Origin: Heliopora coerulea
Taxonomy: Eukaryota; Cnidaria; Anthozoa; Scleralcyonacea; Helioporidae
Direction of reading: 5' to 3'
DNA: 64,000 nt
Assembly (NCBI GenBank): GCA_030142905.1
Contig: JASJOG010000156.1
Span: 124,001-188,000, forward strand
The notes below the pieces were generated by a model that saw only the letters and a list, made by a program, of their open reading frames with translations, was not told the DNA's origin and did not search any database. The position numbers and the translations under genes were made by a program. Positions 11,301 to 22,900 of the stretch are shown here, piece by piece. Each line of letters starts with the position of its first letter. The stretch's first letter is position 1.

Positions 11301-14300
11301 AACCCGATTTTTTTCGGTATACCGAAAAATCGCCCCAGCCTACTTGTGCCTAACAGCTCATACTCTGAAGTTTTTCAAAACAGAAATATCTTCAAGTAAA
11401 AATAACGTTTGCACATACAAAGTACATTTCACTCCCTACACATTTAAAGAGCCCTCTGAATTCCAAGTCGATCAGAATTACTGAAACAGTGAGACTGCCA
11501 TTTAGTTTGTCCGTATGTTCATGAATTGAACGAACACGCATCTTCGCTTTCCATCTGGGCTTCAGTTCGTTAATGGTTAGAACGTCTTGCCAGTCGTCAG
11601 AAGGTTACGTGTTTGGCGAACGATTTTGTGTAAAGGCAAAAAAAAGTGCAATACATGGCGTAATATTCACCATCTACACTTAAGAACTCTCTCCCAACTC
11701 AAATGGTATCGAAACACTCACTACAGCGAATCCACAAAACGGCGTACATTTCGCAAGCAATACTTGCTGACTACATGCTGGCATCTAGAGCCCTCCGACT
11801 GAGTTTTAAACTTGTAAAAAGTAGGACGGTGGAGCAACAGCCAAACTAAAAACAGAACGATGTTTCGAAAGAATGCAGTTTACGTTTCACTCTTGAACAA
11901 AGGCCTTCGACGTTTCACTATATAACGAAGGGTAACCGGCAAAAATCCTGATTTGAACGACAAGTTTCCGGACTTGTCGGGTAAATCAAGTTTGATTCGG
12001 TCGGACAGTTGTCTGACGTCCGACCAGGAATTTTGTACCTAAATTTCTTCAGGATTTTAGGCGCAAATTGTTCAACTAATTTCTCTACACGCCACAAAGT
12101 TGACACCTCATTTAGTCAAATGACCAGCATGACTTCATTAGTAAACCACCAAGCGATAACGTTCCGAATAGGAAATGAGTCACTACCTTTTCAATCTGAA
12201 GCTTCGTCATGTTCATATCTTTGTCAGCTTTCTGGTAGCTCTGGAAGGCTTCGTTTGCTTCTTTACTTGATTTTTCATAGGCTTTTTTAGTCTGAAAACA
12301 ACAAAGTGACGGAGTAAGACGTGAAGATCTTCTTTAATTTTATATGTAATGAGATTCATCTACACAACAGAGAGTCGCGTAAGCGAGGAATTTGAAAGTG
12401 GGGGAACAAGGAAGATTTTAGAGAAATGTACCGACAAGATGTTAGTAATGTATCAACAAATATTAAGGAAAAATCAAAGTTAACCAAACCGAGGGTATGA
12501 GAAACTTGAAATGCGATAAAGGAATAAATGATTTCTTCTGTGCTAGCTCTGGCAGGTATAATGGTATTAAATTTCAAAAATGACTCGCAAAAGTGCTCAC
12601 ATCACGTGAGCTATGATATATACCAACGTATCTTCATTATCGACTATCACCGCTACCACAACCACTTTGTCCTCAGGGTTGACTGGATCTATCATTTTCG
12701 TCAATTAGAAAAAAAAAACAAACAAAAACAGAATTCCTTACGATCATTTTGTATTCAACGTCTTTCCCGTACTTAACTTTCGCTGGAGCTTATCTAATAA
12801 TTTTTTAATTTGATAATTCAAACGCAAACGGAATCCGCAACAGACAGGCTTAATGTACCGACAAATGTACTGGACGTACCGACAGACCTAGTCAGGACGA
12901 AATAAACTGATAACTGATTGTGTGGAAACGCTGTTCCGACACTCCGTAACCACTCTGAGTCGCGATAAGACGTTTCCACTGGCGGGAAAACTGTTTTGTT
13001 AAATCAGGAAGGCGAAACAACTCTTCCCTTTTTTTCAATTGATAGACTTATCTCAGTAAGTATAAAATAAAGAAATTGCAGAATCGGGAATACCTTTGAA
13101 AGGTATTCATGCAGTCGTTGATTTGCGTACAGCTTTGTTTTGTTTTGTTCCAACTTTGATGTCTCAAGTACTGAAACCGTTTGGACACAGAACTTTTTTT
13201 CCTAGCCATGACCTTTACAAACACCATGTTTAAAGGACAATAACTCTGGAAAGATTCACCTGTCACAGTTATCTTATATATCACTGGAATCTTAATCATT
13301 CGCAGACTCAGTAATTGAAAAAAAATTCGGTGTTAAATGCACTTTAGCAAATATTAATCCATGACTGAATTTGCGTAGTGCTGACCGCTTGAACGTCACC
13401 CACAGTGTAAGTTTATCTCGGGCCGATCTTTTCGTAAAAACACGTATTTCTAGTTTAATGAAAAATAACAAAGTCTTGTGGCAAGATTTTATTTTTAAAA
13501 AATGATAGAAGTATCCATCAAAATGGACAGTGTTTTACTCAGTTCCATGTAATATTTGTACTCACATTATCTAAAGCATTCATAGACTGCTGTAAGTTTC
13601 GCAATAAACTTTTTTCCTCGTCCAGAAACTTGATCAAGAAAGAAAATCACATTAGCATTCAGTAAATCATCAAAAAATAAAAAAAAAAATCATAATACAA
13701 CAGAAATGAAAGGTTACTAGTCCACTTAAACTGAAAAACAAAAAACAAAAACATTTTAACAAACGTTTTTATGGAAGCACATAAATATCAACATGTGAAC
13801 TCTTTCAAGGACATAAAAGTCACAAACTCCAGATGGCTTATAAACAATTACTTGAACACATTCACATGAAGCCCCTTAAGTAAATGTATTGGTCTGTTAT
13901 TAACAAATTACTTTGTGGAGCATTCTTAGCAAGCAACCAGTCTTATTATTTTCTTGTAACAAACTCTTGAAGTCTAATAACCACAAAGACTATGATAACA
14001 CTGAATGGTACTAGGATGGCAACTTTGTCACATTTTCATTCTTCCATAATATACTGTTATTCTAGTCTTACAATGCAGTTGGTATTAATTCATTATTCTG
14101 GGATGTCAGGAAAAAATTTCAAGTGGAGGGCTAGTGGTACAAATAGAGCTTTTTGCATGCTTTTCTGGAAAATTTCACAACAAATGTCCTGAAAAGTAGT
14201 TGTTTCAACATTTATATTTGGTAAAAACTGGAGACTATAGCATCCACTAGCCCCCCCCCCCCTCCCCAACTCCTCTGCTCCACCATCCCTGTTATCACAT

Positions 14301-17300
14301 AACTTGAAGAGTACTTCCACTGTTCACAAGATCTCAACAAAATGAGCATAGATTACTGTATATACATGAATTTTTCACATACATCATTTTGAAAATAAAT
14401 TGGGTAAATGTTGTACCTTTCTTCTTTCTTGTTTTGCCTCATTATGGAGATTCTGTAATTCTTTGTAAACTTTGGCTTGAAGTTCTTCACTGATGACTTC
14501 ATGCTGCCCAGCAATGTCTTCCGTTTCTTTTAGTATTCCAAGAAATGCTTTATGAACAGAGAGACTAATTCAAAAACAGAGAAGAAAAATTAACATTTTA
14601 TTCAATGTTTCTACAAGCTTGCAGTCACCATTAGGAAAGCTATTCAAAGTGTTGTGTAAATAATTGTGTCAGCACTTTTCAGAGTCTCCCTTGTCATATA
14701 CTTTGTCAAAATACTAAGAGGTAACAGAATCATCAATACAATTTAACCTGAGGGAAATTTTTAGGAACCTTCACCATCCCTGATACACTGTCAAATGACT
14801 GCAACAGCATTGTTTCTTCAAGGTTGTTTACACTTGCAATTGTGTACCTTGTGATTGATATCTTGGGGTATGTGTGAAACTGACAAGAACATTGAGGTCA
14901 AACTGCAGCAAATCACAAGCAAACATTTTGCTCTGTAGACTGCAATGGGTATATTGCATAACCCAGGATAACAACTGCAATGTACAAAATTACAAATGTA
15001 AACACACCTTTAGGTAGGGGTTTCAACTTTCAACTAAAATCTATGGTGATCAAATTTCTGAATTTGTTGCTACCAAAAAACTGTGTAACTCTTGGAAAGT
15101 TCAACTTCCAAGATGCAAGACATGTGACACTCTAACTCAAATGTGGGTCACATCTTGATTTGTCTCAACATACTTTGTGGTTACTGTTAGACTCACTGAA
15201 GGGCATGTTACTCCAGAATTAATGACAGTTATTACTTTAATAGTTGATCCAACTTTACCACTTGAATAAACAATTTTTATGGGCCCAGCAGCTATTTACT
15301 TCACAATTTCACCAGTGCATGATCACATTAAAATGAAGTTGCTTTTGTCCAAGTATCCCTTTTCAAGGTCCACAACCCTGAGCACACCATAACAACTTCC
15401 TTGATGCATGTTTGCCCTAGTGACCATTACCAAGGAGCAATAGGACCCACTTTCAGCTGAAACCCATGGAATGAAACATGTTTTAAATAGGCTTGAGATT
15501 TGCTTAGAAGGTTCCAGTCAGAGAATATAATAGTTTTACTTTAAGTACTGATAATTACTGAAGCAATTAATGAGTAATATGAAATTACTGAATGGAGAAA
15601 AATACACCAATGCCTCAGGCAAAATTTCTTTCTTATGAATAAATATGTGAATGCAGGTGGTTATTTATATACAACAATTTTAATGTCCGTAAGTGCCTAC
15701 ACTTATATGCTGAGCACTTATTTTCAAGCCATGATTTGTGCCAGGTAAATGCCTGCAATTTTATGTCTGAAATTCTATGCCTAAAATTTTAATGTCTCGT
15801 TAACTAATGAAACTCGTGCAAAAACCAAATCAGCCTGTTTTACTGTATTCTTAAAAATCCAACCTGGGCAATGGCAAACACTTTTGGGATTTTGCATACA
15901 ACTTGTGTTATTGTTGGAAGTATGTACCAGGAAATAGAAGATACTTATGGAAAGTCTTTACTCATGTTTGTAGTAAGTCATCCAAGATATAAACAGGAAA
16001 CTTGTACAAGACCCCTAACTCAACTGTACTTCTGAATGGCATCAGATTTCAACTCCATCACATCTCAATGCCTGCAACATCGCAACATGTGCAACATCTG
16101 TAACAGCATCTTCAGCCCATATGTAAATGTGTACACATGAAATTTTCTTTCACAGGTCATCAAACTCACCTTGACTCTTCTTTCTTCTTAAGATGATATG
16201 ATTTACACAGTTTCCTTTGAAGAGAAAACAACACAAGAAATGCTGACCAAGTTTAAGCACTGGGATCAAAGAGAAAAGAGCTGTAAATACACAACTTCCA
16301 CAAGGGATGATTAAACCTTTAATGTCCAGGACTTATCCCCATGATGAGTAAAATCATCTATCTTTTATAGCACCATTTATCATCAATTTAGCAAACTTTC
16401 CATCTCATACCAGGGAACAAACATTTGCCTACCACATTACAGTTTCTGTTTCACCATGCATCAAATTAAATTTTCACCACTCTTGTTACCAGTATTTTGG
16501 TTAAGAGCTGAACCAAAAGGATGTCATTTTGTGTCACTGATCCCTTATAGTATATTAACAAATGCAATATATACAAACCAATTCAGACACGGCAGTAAAT
16601 ATTTTAACATAAATAGAAAAACATCTAAAACATGAAGTAAAGGATACCAAACTCTTTTAAATTAAGACAGATTAAATGGTAATTAGGAGCCATTTTGAAA
16701 TGTTAATGCTGGCATAGCAAACCAGCAGATCACTCTTCTCTGCCAAAATATTCATAACTTTTTTGAGGAGCAAATAATCATTCTTTATTCTTCTAAGAAA
16801 CTGGTAGGAGCCACTTTAATAACTTACTTAAGCCTGACATGAATAATGTATGCTAACCTCAAGTTATAACAGACTATATTAGCTGTTTATGTTGTTACTG
16901 TTTGTTACTAACTCATTGTGCAATTGAGAATTCTCCAACATTCAATATACTAGTTGTCTGAAAGAAGCTATAATAAACGATTTGGCAGCCATCAACACAA
17001 ATTAGAAAATGTACTCATGAAACTTAAATAGTTCTGATGGCTTTTACATTTAATGCTAAAGGCCACTCCTTAGTTGAACAAAATCATCCCATAGGTGGTG
17101 AAGTAAGATACATGTGGAGGTTAACAAAGAAAGTTTTTAATCCCTAGTCTCTTGAAGCTTGCTGAAAGAAAACCACCAATGATGAATTTAAATACACTGC
17201 ATATGTAAACAATTATGCAATAATATTCAAAGACCATCATTATGAGTTACAAGAAGCTCGTAAGTACTTAACAGGCTTCTATAAATGATATAACATACAA

Positions 17301-18434
17301 TCATACAAGACTATAGCAACTAACATTGCTTTTGACACCAGTAAATTAATTGCAACAATGGTGTTAAATCATCTAAATGCCAGACTGTGAAGTTATATCT
17401 TTAAATGAATTAACAGTTTACCTCATACAGCTAATTGAAAAACAATGGAAATATATTAACAACACTACATTACAGTTACAATTCGGCAAGATAATCACTG
17501 TATGATTCACTGTTGAACATCATGTTGCGAAATCACTCTTTTACGGCTCAAAATTGGAAAAACAATAGAAGAATAAATAGATAAACAGCTAAGAATTGCA
17601 GTTTAACGTAAGGACTTTAGACAGGATAGCACATGGATTGACACGTTTTTTTCATTCACGCAACAAAGAAAAAATGTAGAGATTATATTTCTTCTATCAG
17701 AAACAAAAGCTGTTTAGCAACATGAATCTTATCGACCAAAATAACAGGGTTTAAATTCAATAGTCAATTCGAATTAAATACGTACAATTTAACACCAAAT
17801 ATTTTCAAGAGTAAGTTGAGGTCATTTAGCATTATTACACATCAACAAACTGACCTCCTGAACTCAGCAGCTGAGTGTTAAGAAACCTGACATAAAGTCA
17901 AGTTATCGATAGTACGTCAACCGATCAAAGGAAAGAAATTTGATCTGATCAGCAAGTCAGTTCAAAACCCATCAAGGTCTAACATGAGCAGGAAATGTCT
18001 GTATGATTTGATTTCCACCCTGTATATCGGCACAAGCTCGGCGAAAAACGAGAAAAAACGCACGAACGAAACTAAATCTTCAGCCAAATATTTAGCATTT
18101 CTCTAGTATTCTAAAAGCACTAAATGTTCGTGTTAACCAAGCTTTACTACAAAGAAAGATCAACATTGCGATTCTGATACGCCTCAGGGTTCATTACCTT
18201 AGCTCCTTCGCATAATCCAGTTCGATTCTGGATCTGTCTTTGGTGAACTTCGACACCTTTTCGAAAAATTCGATGGACTGTTGTGTATGATTAGCCACGG
18301 CATCCGAGCGGTCCTGTAAGAGGTGCGCAGTCGAAGTCAAAGTGAATGATGAAGACTCTATTGCTGTCATTCAAAGACTTTCACAACATTCAACATATAT
18401 CGCGCTTTACCCAAAGTTCTGTTCCCCAAGTCAT
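5381..18434 (-). CDS. FNBP1/TRIP10-like: Toca-1/CIP4/FBP17-type F-BAR, HR1 and SH3 protein
   Basis: Thirteen exons, minus strand, in coding order: 18411-18434, 18198-18313, 16170-16214, 14417-14564, 13566-13628, 12187-12291, 10485-10613, 9991-10137, 9422-9589, 8446-8561, 7419-7551, 6844-7066, 5381-5526. All junctions are GT-AG with matching phases; the sum is 1,563 nt, or 520 aa. The 24-nt first exon encodes MTWGTELW, the hallmark start of CIP4-family F-BAR domains. The F-BAR domain spans about 1-285 (AGQHEVISEEL in exon 4; PPGDILFEEYG at about 274-284). The HR1 coiled coil (about 316-405) is the expected Cdc42-binding part. A proline-rich linker precedes the SH3 domain (about 462-518: YVLYDFQG, then GWTQVLKGD and EGYVPTAYIQLSE at the end). 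Family members bend membranes and link Cdc42 to N-WASP/Arp2/3 actin assembly during endocytosis; here that is inferred from homology. Vertebrates have three paralogues (TRIP10, FNBP1, FNBP1L), and this single gene cannot be assigned to one of them. Confidence 0.95.
5738..5965. repeat. T/G-rich (GTT)n low-complexity tract
   Basis: Long runs of GTT/TTG with T-homopolymers, ending in about nine uninterrupted GTT units near 5887-5915. It lies in the last intron of the Toca-1-like gene (5527-6843). Frames of more than 120 codons through it translate to V/F/C or L/F repeats and are artefacts. Confidence 0.9.
8650..9095 (-). mobile_element. tRNA-derived SINE with tandemly repeated head
   Basis: Read on the minus strand, this has a perfect pol III A box, TGGCACAGTGG (8880-8890), and a B box, GGTTTGATTCC (8838-8848, one mismatch to consensus), about 31 bp apart. 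They are followed by a non-tRNA body that includes a segment like TTTTCTCCAGGTACTCTGG (about 8730-8760), as in many metazoan SINE cores. The tRNA-like head is repeated upstream with a 67-bp period (copies begin at 8851, 8918, 8985 and 9052 on the plus strand). It sits inside an intron (7552-8445 and 8562-9421 flank exon 10), in the same orientation as the host gene. Confidence 0.7.
8851..9095. repeat. 67-bp tandem repeat, about 3.7 copies
   Basis: The unit begins AGTCACAGTGGTGAGAGACA and recurs at 8851, 8918, 8985 and 9052, exactly 67 bp apart, with a few substitutions (GAGAGA/GAAAGA; TGTGCC/TGTACC/TTGCGCC). Each unit contains the reverse complement of the SINE A box, so the array is an amplification of the SINE promoter part. 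Confidence 0.85.
10194..10390. repeat. Dispersed repeat copy, related to 59844-60114
   Basis: It shares ordered blocks with 59844-60114: AAAAGAAAATCATAA, CGTGTCG, a GATAAAGA/CCTTTATAT stem, and GTGCTTTATCGG followed by AAAACACTCGGC. It contains GATAAAG/CTTTATC inverted motifs. It lies in the Toca-1-like intron between exons 7 and 8, immediately before a (TG)n microsatellite (10398-10420). Confidence 0.5.
10768..11342. mobile_element. hAT-type MITE with perfect 8-bp TSD
   Basis: The ends are TAGGCTGGGGCGGTT and AATCGCCCCAGCCTA, inverted repeats of each other. The flanking sequence CTTGTGCC occurs at 10760-10767 and again at 11343-11350, a perfect 8-bp target duplication as expected for hAT transposons. 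The 575-bp interior is made of AAAACCGAAA/CGGTTTTTC motifs and encodes nothing credible. It is inserted in the intron between exons 6 and 7 of the Toca-1-like gene. Confidence 0.85.
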
Positions 18435-19981
18435 TCTTAATCTTCTTTACAGACACATATACGACGTTCCGTCTTCCAATGAAGAATTTTACTCGTCGAT
18501 CGAAGTGTTCATGCAACAACTCGTTCCAACTCAAGTACTTCGGATTGACATTCACGATTGCACATCCGCAAAACTTACTACCGCAAAGGTTAATGGTATT
18601 GGTTGGCAAATGTCAAGTATAAATAAATGAATATTGGTTTTTCAACGATTGTGGTGTATTATTACAAAACGCTGCAATTTTAATGCAGAAAATATTCCTG
18701 AAATTCGACCCCTCTTTTTACCCAAATCTACTAAGCGACTCTGTTGTTCAATTCAGTTTACTTTTAAAATATCAATTTAGTTCCAATTTAGTTCCATAAC
18801 ACTATAACACCTCTGAATATTAAAAAATTCAAGATTGTCTAGTGTCATCACTTATAGACATTCCATCTTCTGTTCCGTTGTGTTGTTGCAACATTTGTTG
18901 ATCAGCTACATCTAGATCACTAAGATCTGATAAAAAAAAAGCAATAGAGAAAGTAATGTACTTGGTTTGCACATGTTATTGTGATCATTAATGTCATAGG
19001 AAGAAAAAAATGAAACCCCCACTAATCTGCTTGTAAAGGTGTATTTATGAAAACATGCAGTTCAAAAGAGGATAGTGATGGAACACAACGACATTGAAGA
19101 TGGGGACCTAAGTTAGTATTACTGAAACAATATCAAATAACCTAAAACCTAAAATAATAGCCATTTTTGAAATGATCTTTCCTTTGGGTTCTTTACAAAA
19201 CATCAACCAGAGATGATTTGAGTGTACTGTGGTACTATCCACACAAATTAATTAACAGGGACACTAAATTAATTTTGACAATTGCTGGGTTAATTGCAGC
19301 AGCACTTGCAGCAATTTTGAAGCAATTAAAAATTAATACTACAGGTATACTAACAGCACTGACTGTCCAGATGATGGTCTGACATTTAGTTGCCTAGGCT
19401 ACCAGGTGGACCAGCTGGTAATAATTGGACACAGCAGCAACCTGGTAGATATCAAATCAAAAAATTTCTGCCAAAGTATAACACATGATCTCATAACATT
19501 GTTCAATAAAATACTAGTAGAGAAACTAAAACATTACAGTTTTAAGTGAAAATAAAAATAGAAAATAAAAATAGAAAATAAAATAGAAAACTGAAATATG
19601 TTATGCACATCTTCTGATTGGTCCGGGATTAATCATATTTACGCGATTGACGTCACCGGAACACAAACAACTGCGGATGTTTCATGGAATACAGACCATA
19701 TCCCCTATGTAATGTTGTTACGCATATTAATATGGGAAGGTAACTGGCGAAGTCTGATCAGCAACGATATGCGACAACTGTCGGGTGATATTCGTTTGAA
19801 GGGTTGTATTAAATGAATCGTAAAGTCGGTTGTGTTAGCTGTCGTAGTTGAGGTAATTACTAACCATCAAACCAATTCCTTGGCTGGGTTGATCAGTTTG
19901 GAGACTGGACAACAAGGACAACTTTAACTCAAGAAGGAACAAAGACACATAGAAAACTTCAGTGAAGAAAAAATCTTGAAA
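18435..19981. promoter_or_regulatory. Divergent intergenic promoter region
   Basis: This stretch separates the start codon of the minus-strand Toca-1-like gene (18434) from that of the plus-strand OCIA-like gene (19982). It must contain the 5' UTRs and, unless further upstream exons exist, both promoters. A perfect palindromic CRE, TGACGTCA (19648-19655), is followed directly by CCGGAAC, an ETS-like motif, about 330 bp upstream of the plus-strand start codon. The A-rich stretch 19548-19595 is simple sequence. Promoter activity is inferred. Confidence 0.4.
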
Positions 19982-22900
19982 ATGCAGTCTATACTGGAAC
20001 GACGGCTAAGCAACGATCCGGTATTTTATGTTTTTATCATAATTTATAGCTCACTTATGAGGAACAAACATAAATGACGAAATGATAATCCATAAAACAC
20101 TTTAAAACATTTGACGTCGTGTCTCGTCTGAAAACATTTCATCACGAGAGGAGATTAGGGTGAAAGCCAAAAGACAGAATGTCGGGTCTTTGGGGTCTTT
20201 GAGCTCATTATAGCAGGATATGATTTGACAGAGATTTTTCGATGTTTCGGATATTTCTGTGCGTCATAGCACTGGAGAATAGAGGGGAAATGATTAAGAG
20301 TGCAGTCGATATTTTAAATCAAGGAAGCTGCTCCTTATTTAACAATTAGACGACAGTTAGAAATGACAGCAAGGAACAAATATAAGGAAATCGGGGGTTA
20401 AGTGTTGTCTGGGCATTCAAAGCACAATATACTTCACTGTTTGCCATAAAAAGGCATCTATTTAAAGGGTGTGGACTTTATTTTTAAGCTGAAATTAAGG
20501 TTTTGAGTTTAGGAAGATTACAGCACAGATTTGGCAACTTTTAAGAAGATAATTGATCACGTGGTAACCAATTCTATGACACACAATTGCCAGCCAAAAA
20601 TTATATTCCCAGAAATAGAACTCACTATGCTGCATATATAGTGATGGAATTTTGTAGATAGGGCACATTTGTGGTTTTAGCATTGAGTTTTGATTTGCCA
20701 GCTTTTCTTGGCCATGAAAGGTTGGTATGGTAATCTGAAGTACATATTTGATGATCAATAGTACATGCTTGTTTACTTTGGGGTTGGGTATTTATTAATT
20801 TAGTCGTGTGTTGATAAATTGAATACTTAACATATTCTTGATCATCAAACCTCTCAACAACTAAGATTCAGTGTATAAAAAGAATGATTTATATAAAAAG
20901 AAGTTCAAAATAATTTGTTTCTAATATTTTCTATTTCTGGCTTTTTCTATATGATTGGCTGGAATAGGAAGTCATTTTGTGTACAGTAATTAAAGCTAAT
21001 AAGTGACTAAATGTGTATTCAAAAGCCAGGTTTATAGTAACACAGAGGCACACATCAAACAATTTTCTACTTTTGTTAAATATTTATTAACCATTCCTTT
21101 GTGGCAGGTCTCTCATTAACTAGAAAAATTCTGTGGTATTAGCCAAAGCAAAATACCGAGCAACTGCTGCATCTGGGAAGAGTTAATAAGTATATATATA
21201 TCTTTATTATATGGTTAAACTCCCAACAGGCCCACCTAGAGGGGGGGACAACTGGGGCAGTTTGCCCCAGGCCCCAAGTGCAAGAAGGGCCCCCTTTGGC
21301 TCCCTCCGCATACTGATAAATTTATGTACTTTATGTTTCTAATGAAGATTAAATAACTGAATAAGACTTGCTAGTTTTATCATATTGATGCTGTTTATTC
21401 ATTGAATGCTGGCCCTTACACTGAGTTAGGGCAGGACACTAATGTCTTCTCCCAAATAGTTAACTTCAGGCTCTCTGGTAAAGAACCAGATAAAAGTGTT
21501 ATTGTCAAGTGCAATATCAACCAAAACCAGGGGCCCAGGACAAATTAGAAATTTGTCCCGGGCCCCACCCAGGCTCTGGGTGGGCCTGACTCCTAATCCT
21601 GTTTGCATGCAAAATAGCATGTGTTGAATGGCTGCCTGGCTGTGTTTCTTACAGACTGGTTAGTTTTGATGGGAAAATTTCTAAATTGATTTGGAGACAA
21701 ACAAACTAGATTCAGGTTCAGCATACAAACAATTAACAGCAGCCAACCATTAAAGATATAGTTGAGCCTTCTCAGTATTGATTTTAGGTAGAATACTGGA
21801 TAAACAGATGCAAAACAAAATGAAGGAATGGTATATAATAAATAAAACTAAGACACTACCTCACAAAACAAAAAGTTGTTAATAGTTATGAAGGCAGGAA
21901 CCAAAAGCCATATAATAAATTCCTTACCTCATTTGTTTGATCTCTACAGGAAAGAATTTTCCTTTGTTTTTCCTGGATTGACATTGCTTAAATAACCTTG
22001 CTAATACATGTTTCTTTTCTTTGGGTTCTTTTTTTGTGCTTTTTTTTTTTTTATCAGGAATTTGAAGATATAAAAGCATGTCAGAGACAAGCTCGCATAT
22101 CTGGTATATCATCAGTTATCATTGGTAAGGTGATAAGTCCTGAATTAACTTCTGCCATAGGATTTTGTGCATGCATTTTGAATCAATGAAGACCAAAGTC
22201 TTAACTAAACTTGACATTTTTTAAACTTTCTCATATGTTAATCCTTAGGATTACTTTAAGATTACTTTGTTGAAACTTTACATAATGAATTTGTAATTCA
22301 GCATCAATGTTGTGAACATAAGCTCATATTGTTTGTCAATTTTTTTCTGATTTTGTTTATCTGTCAGTTTACTTTTTGGGAAAAATTTCTTGAACTCTCC
22401 CAGATATCTCTTGGTTATGTACCTCATCAAAAATGACACAACTTCTTAACATGAAATAAAGATAATGCTCATAATCATAATCATCATTAAGGATAAAGAT
22501 GTATCCCTCACAATCTAAATTACAAAGCAATATTTTAAAATACAATGGATATTTAAAGTCCTAAAAAAAACTATAAAAGACATCAACATTACTAACTCTC
22601 CAGGTAATAAGCCCACCTGAACTCAACATTTCAATGTTAAAACAATACAATGAATCCTGTTCTGTAAAGATACTTTTCCTCATATTCTTAGAGGGGCCCA
22701 GATTTTCTGAAATGACTATGTTGGCAACTTTGTGACACTTCATATTTGCAAGAGGGTTGGTTTCCCTTTGGGGAAAAATCCTTCCAAACCAAGTACAGGT
22801 GTTTTCTTCATTTTTCTGGTAAAACTTTTCAAAACCTATGGCTTTAAACCATATGCTTTAACCCTGATATAGAACATGTCTAATACATGGTTCATAACCC

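Noticed and set aside
11082..11484. Plus-strand frames of about 100 codons rich in F, P and R
   Set aside because: They run through the right half of the hAT-type MITE (10768-11342) and consist of its CGGTTTTTC repeats.
18346..18630. Plus-strand 94-codon frame and an opposite minus-strand frame
   Set aside because: They overlap the first coding exon (18411-18434) and 5' leader of the Toca-1-like gene in wrong frames; the exon chain explains the region.
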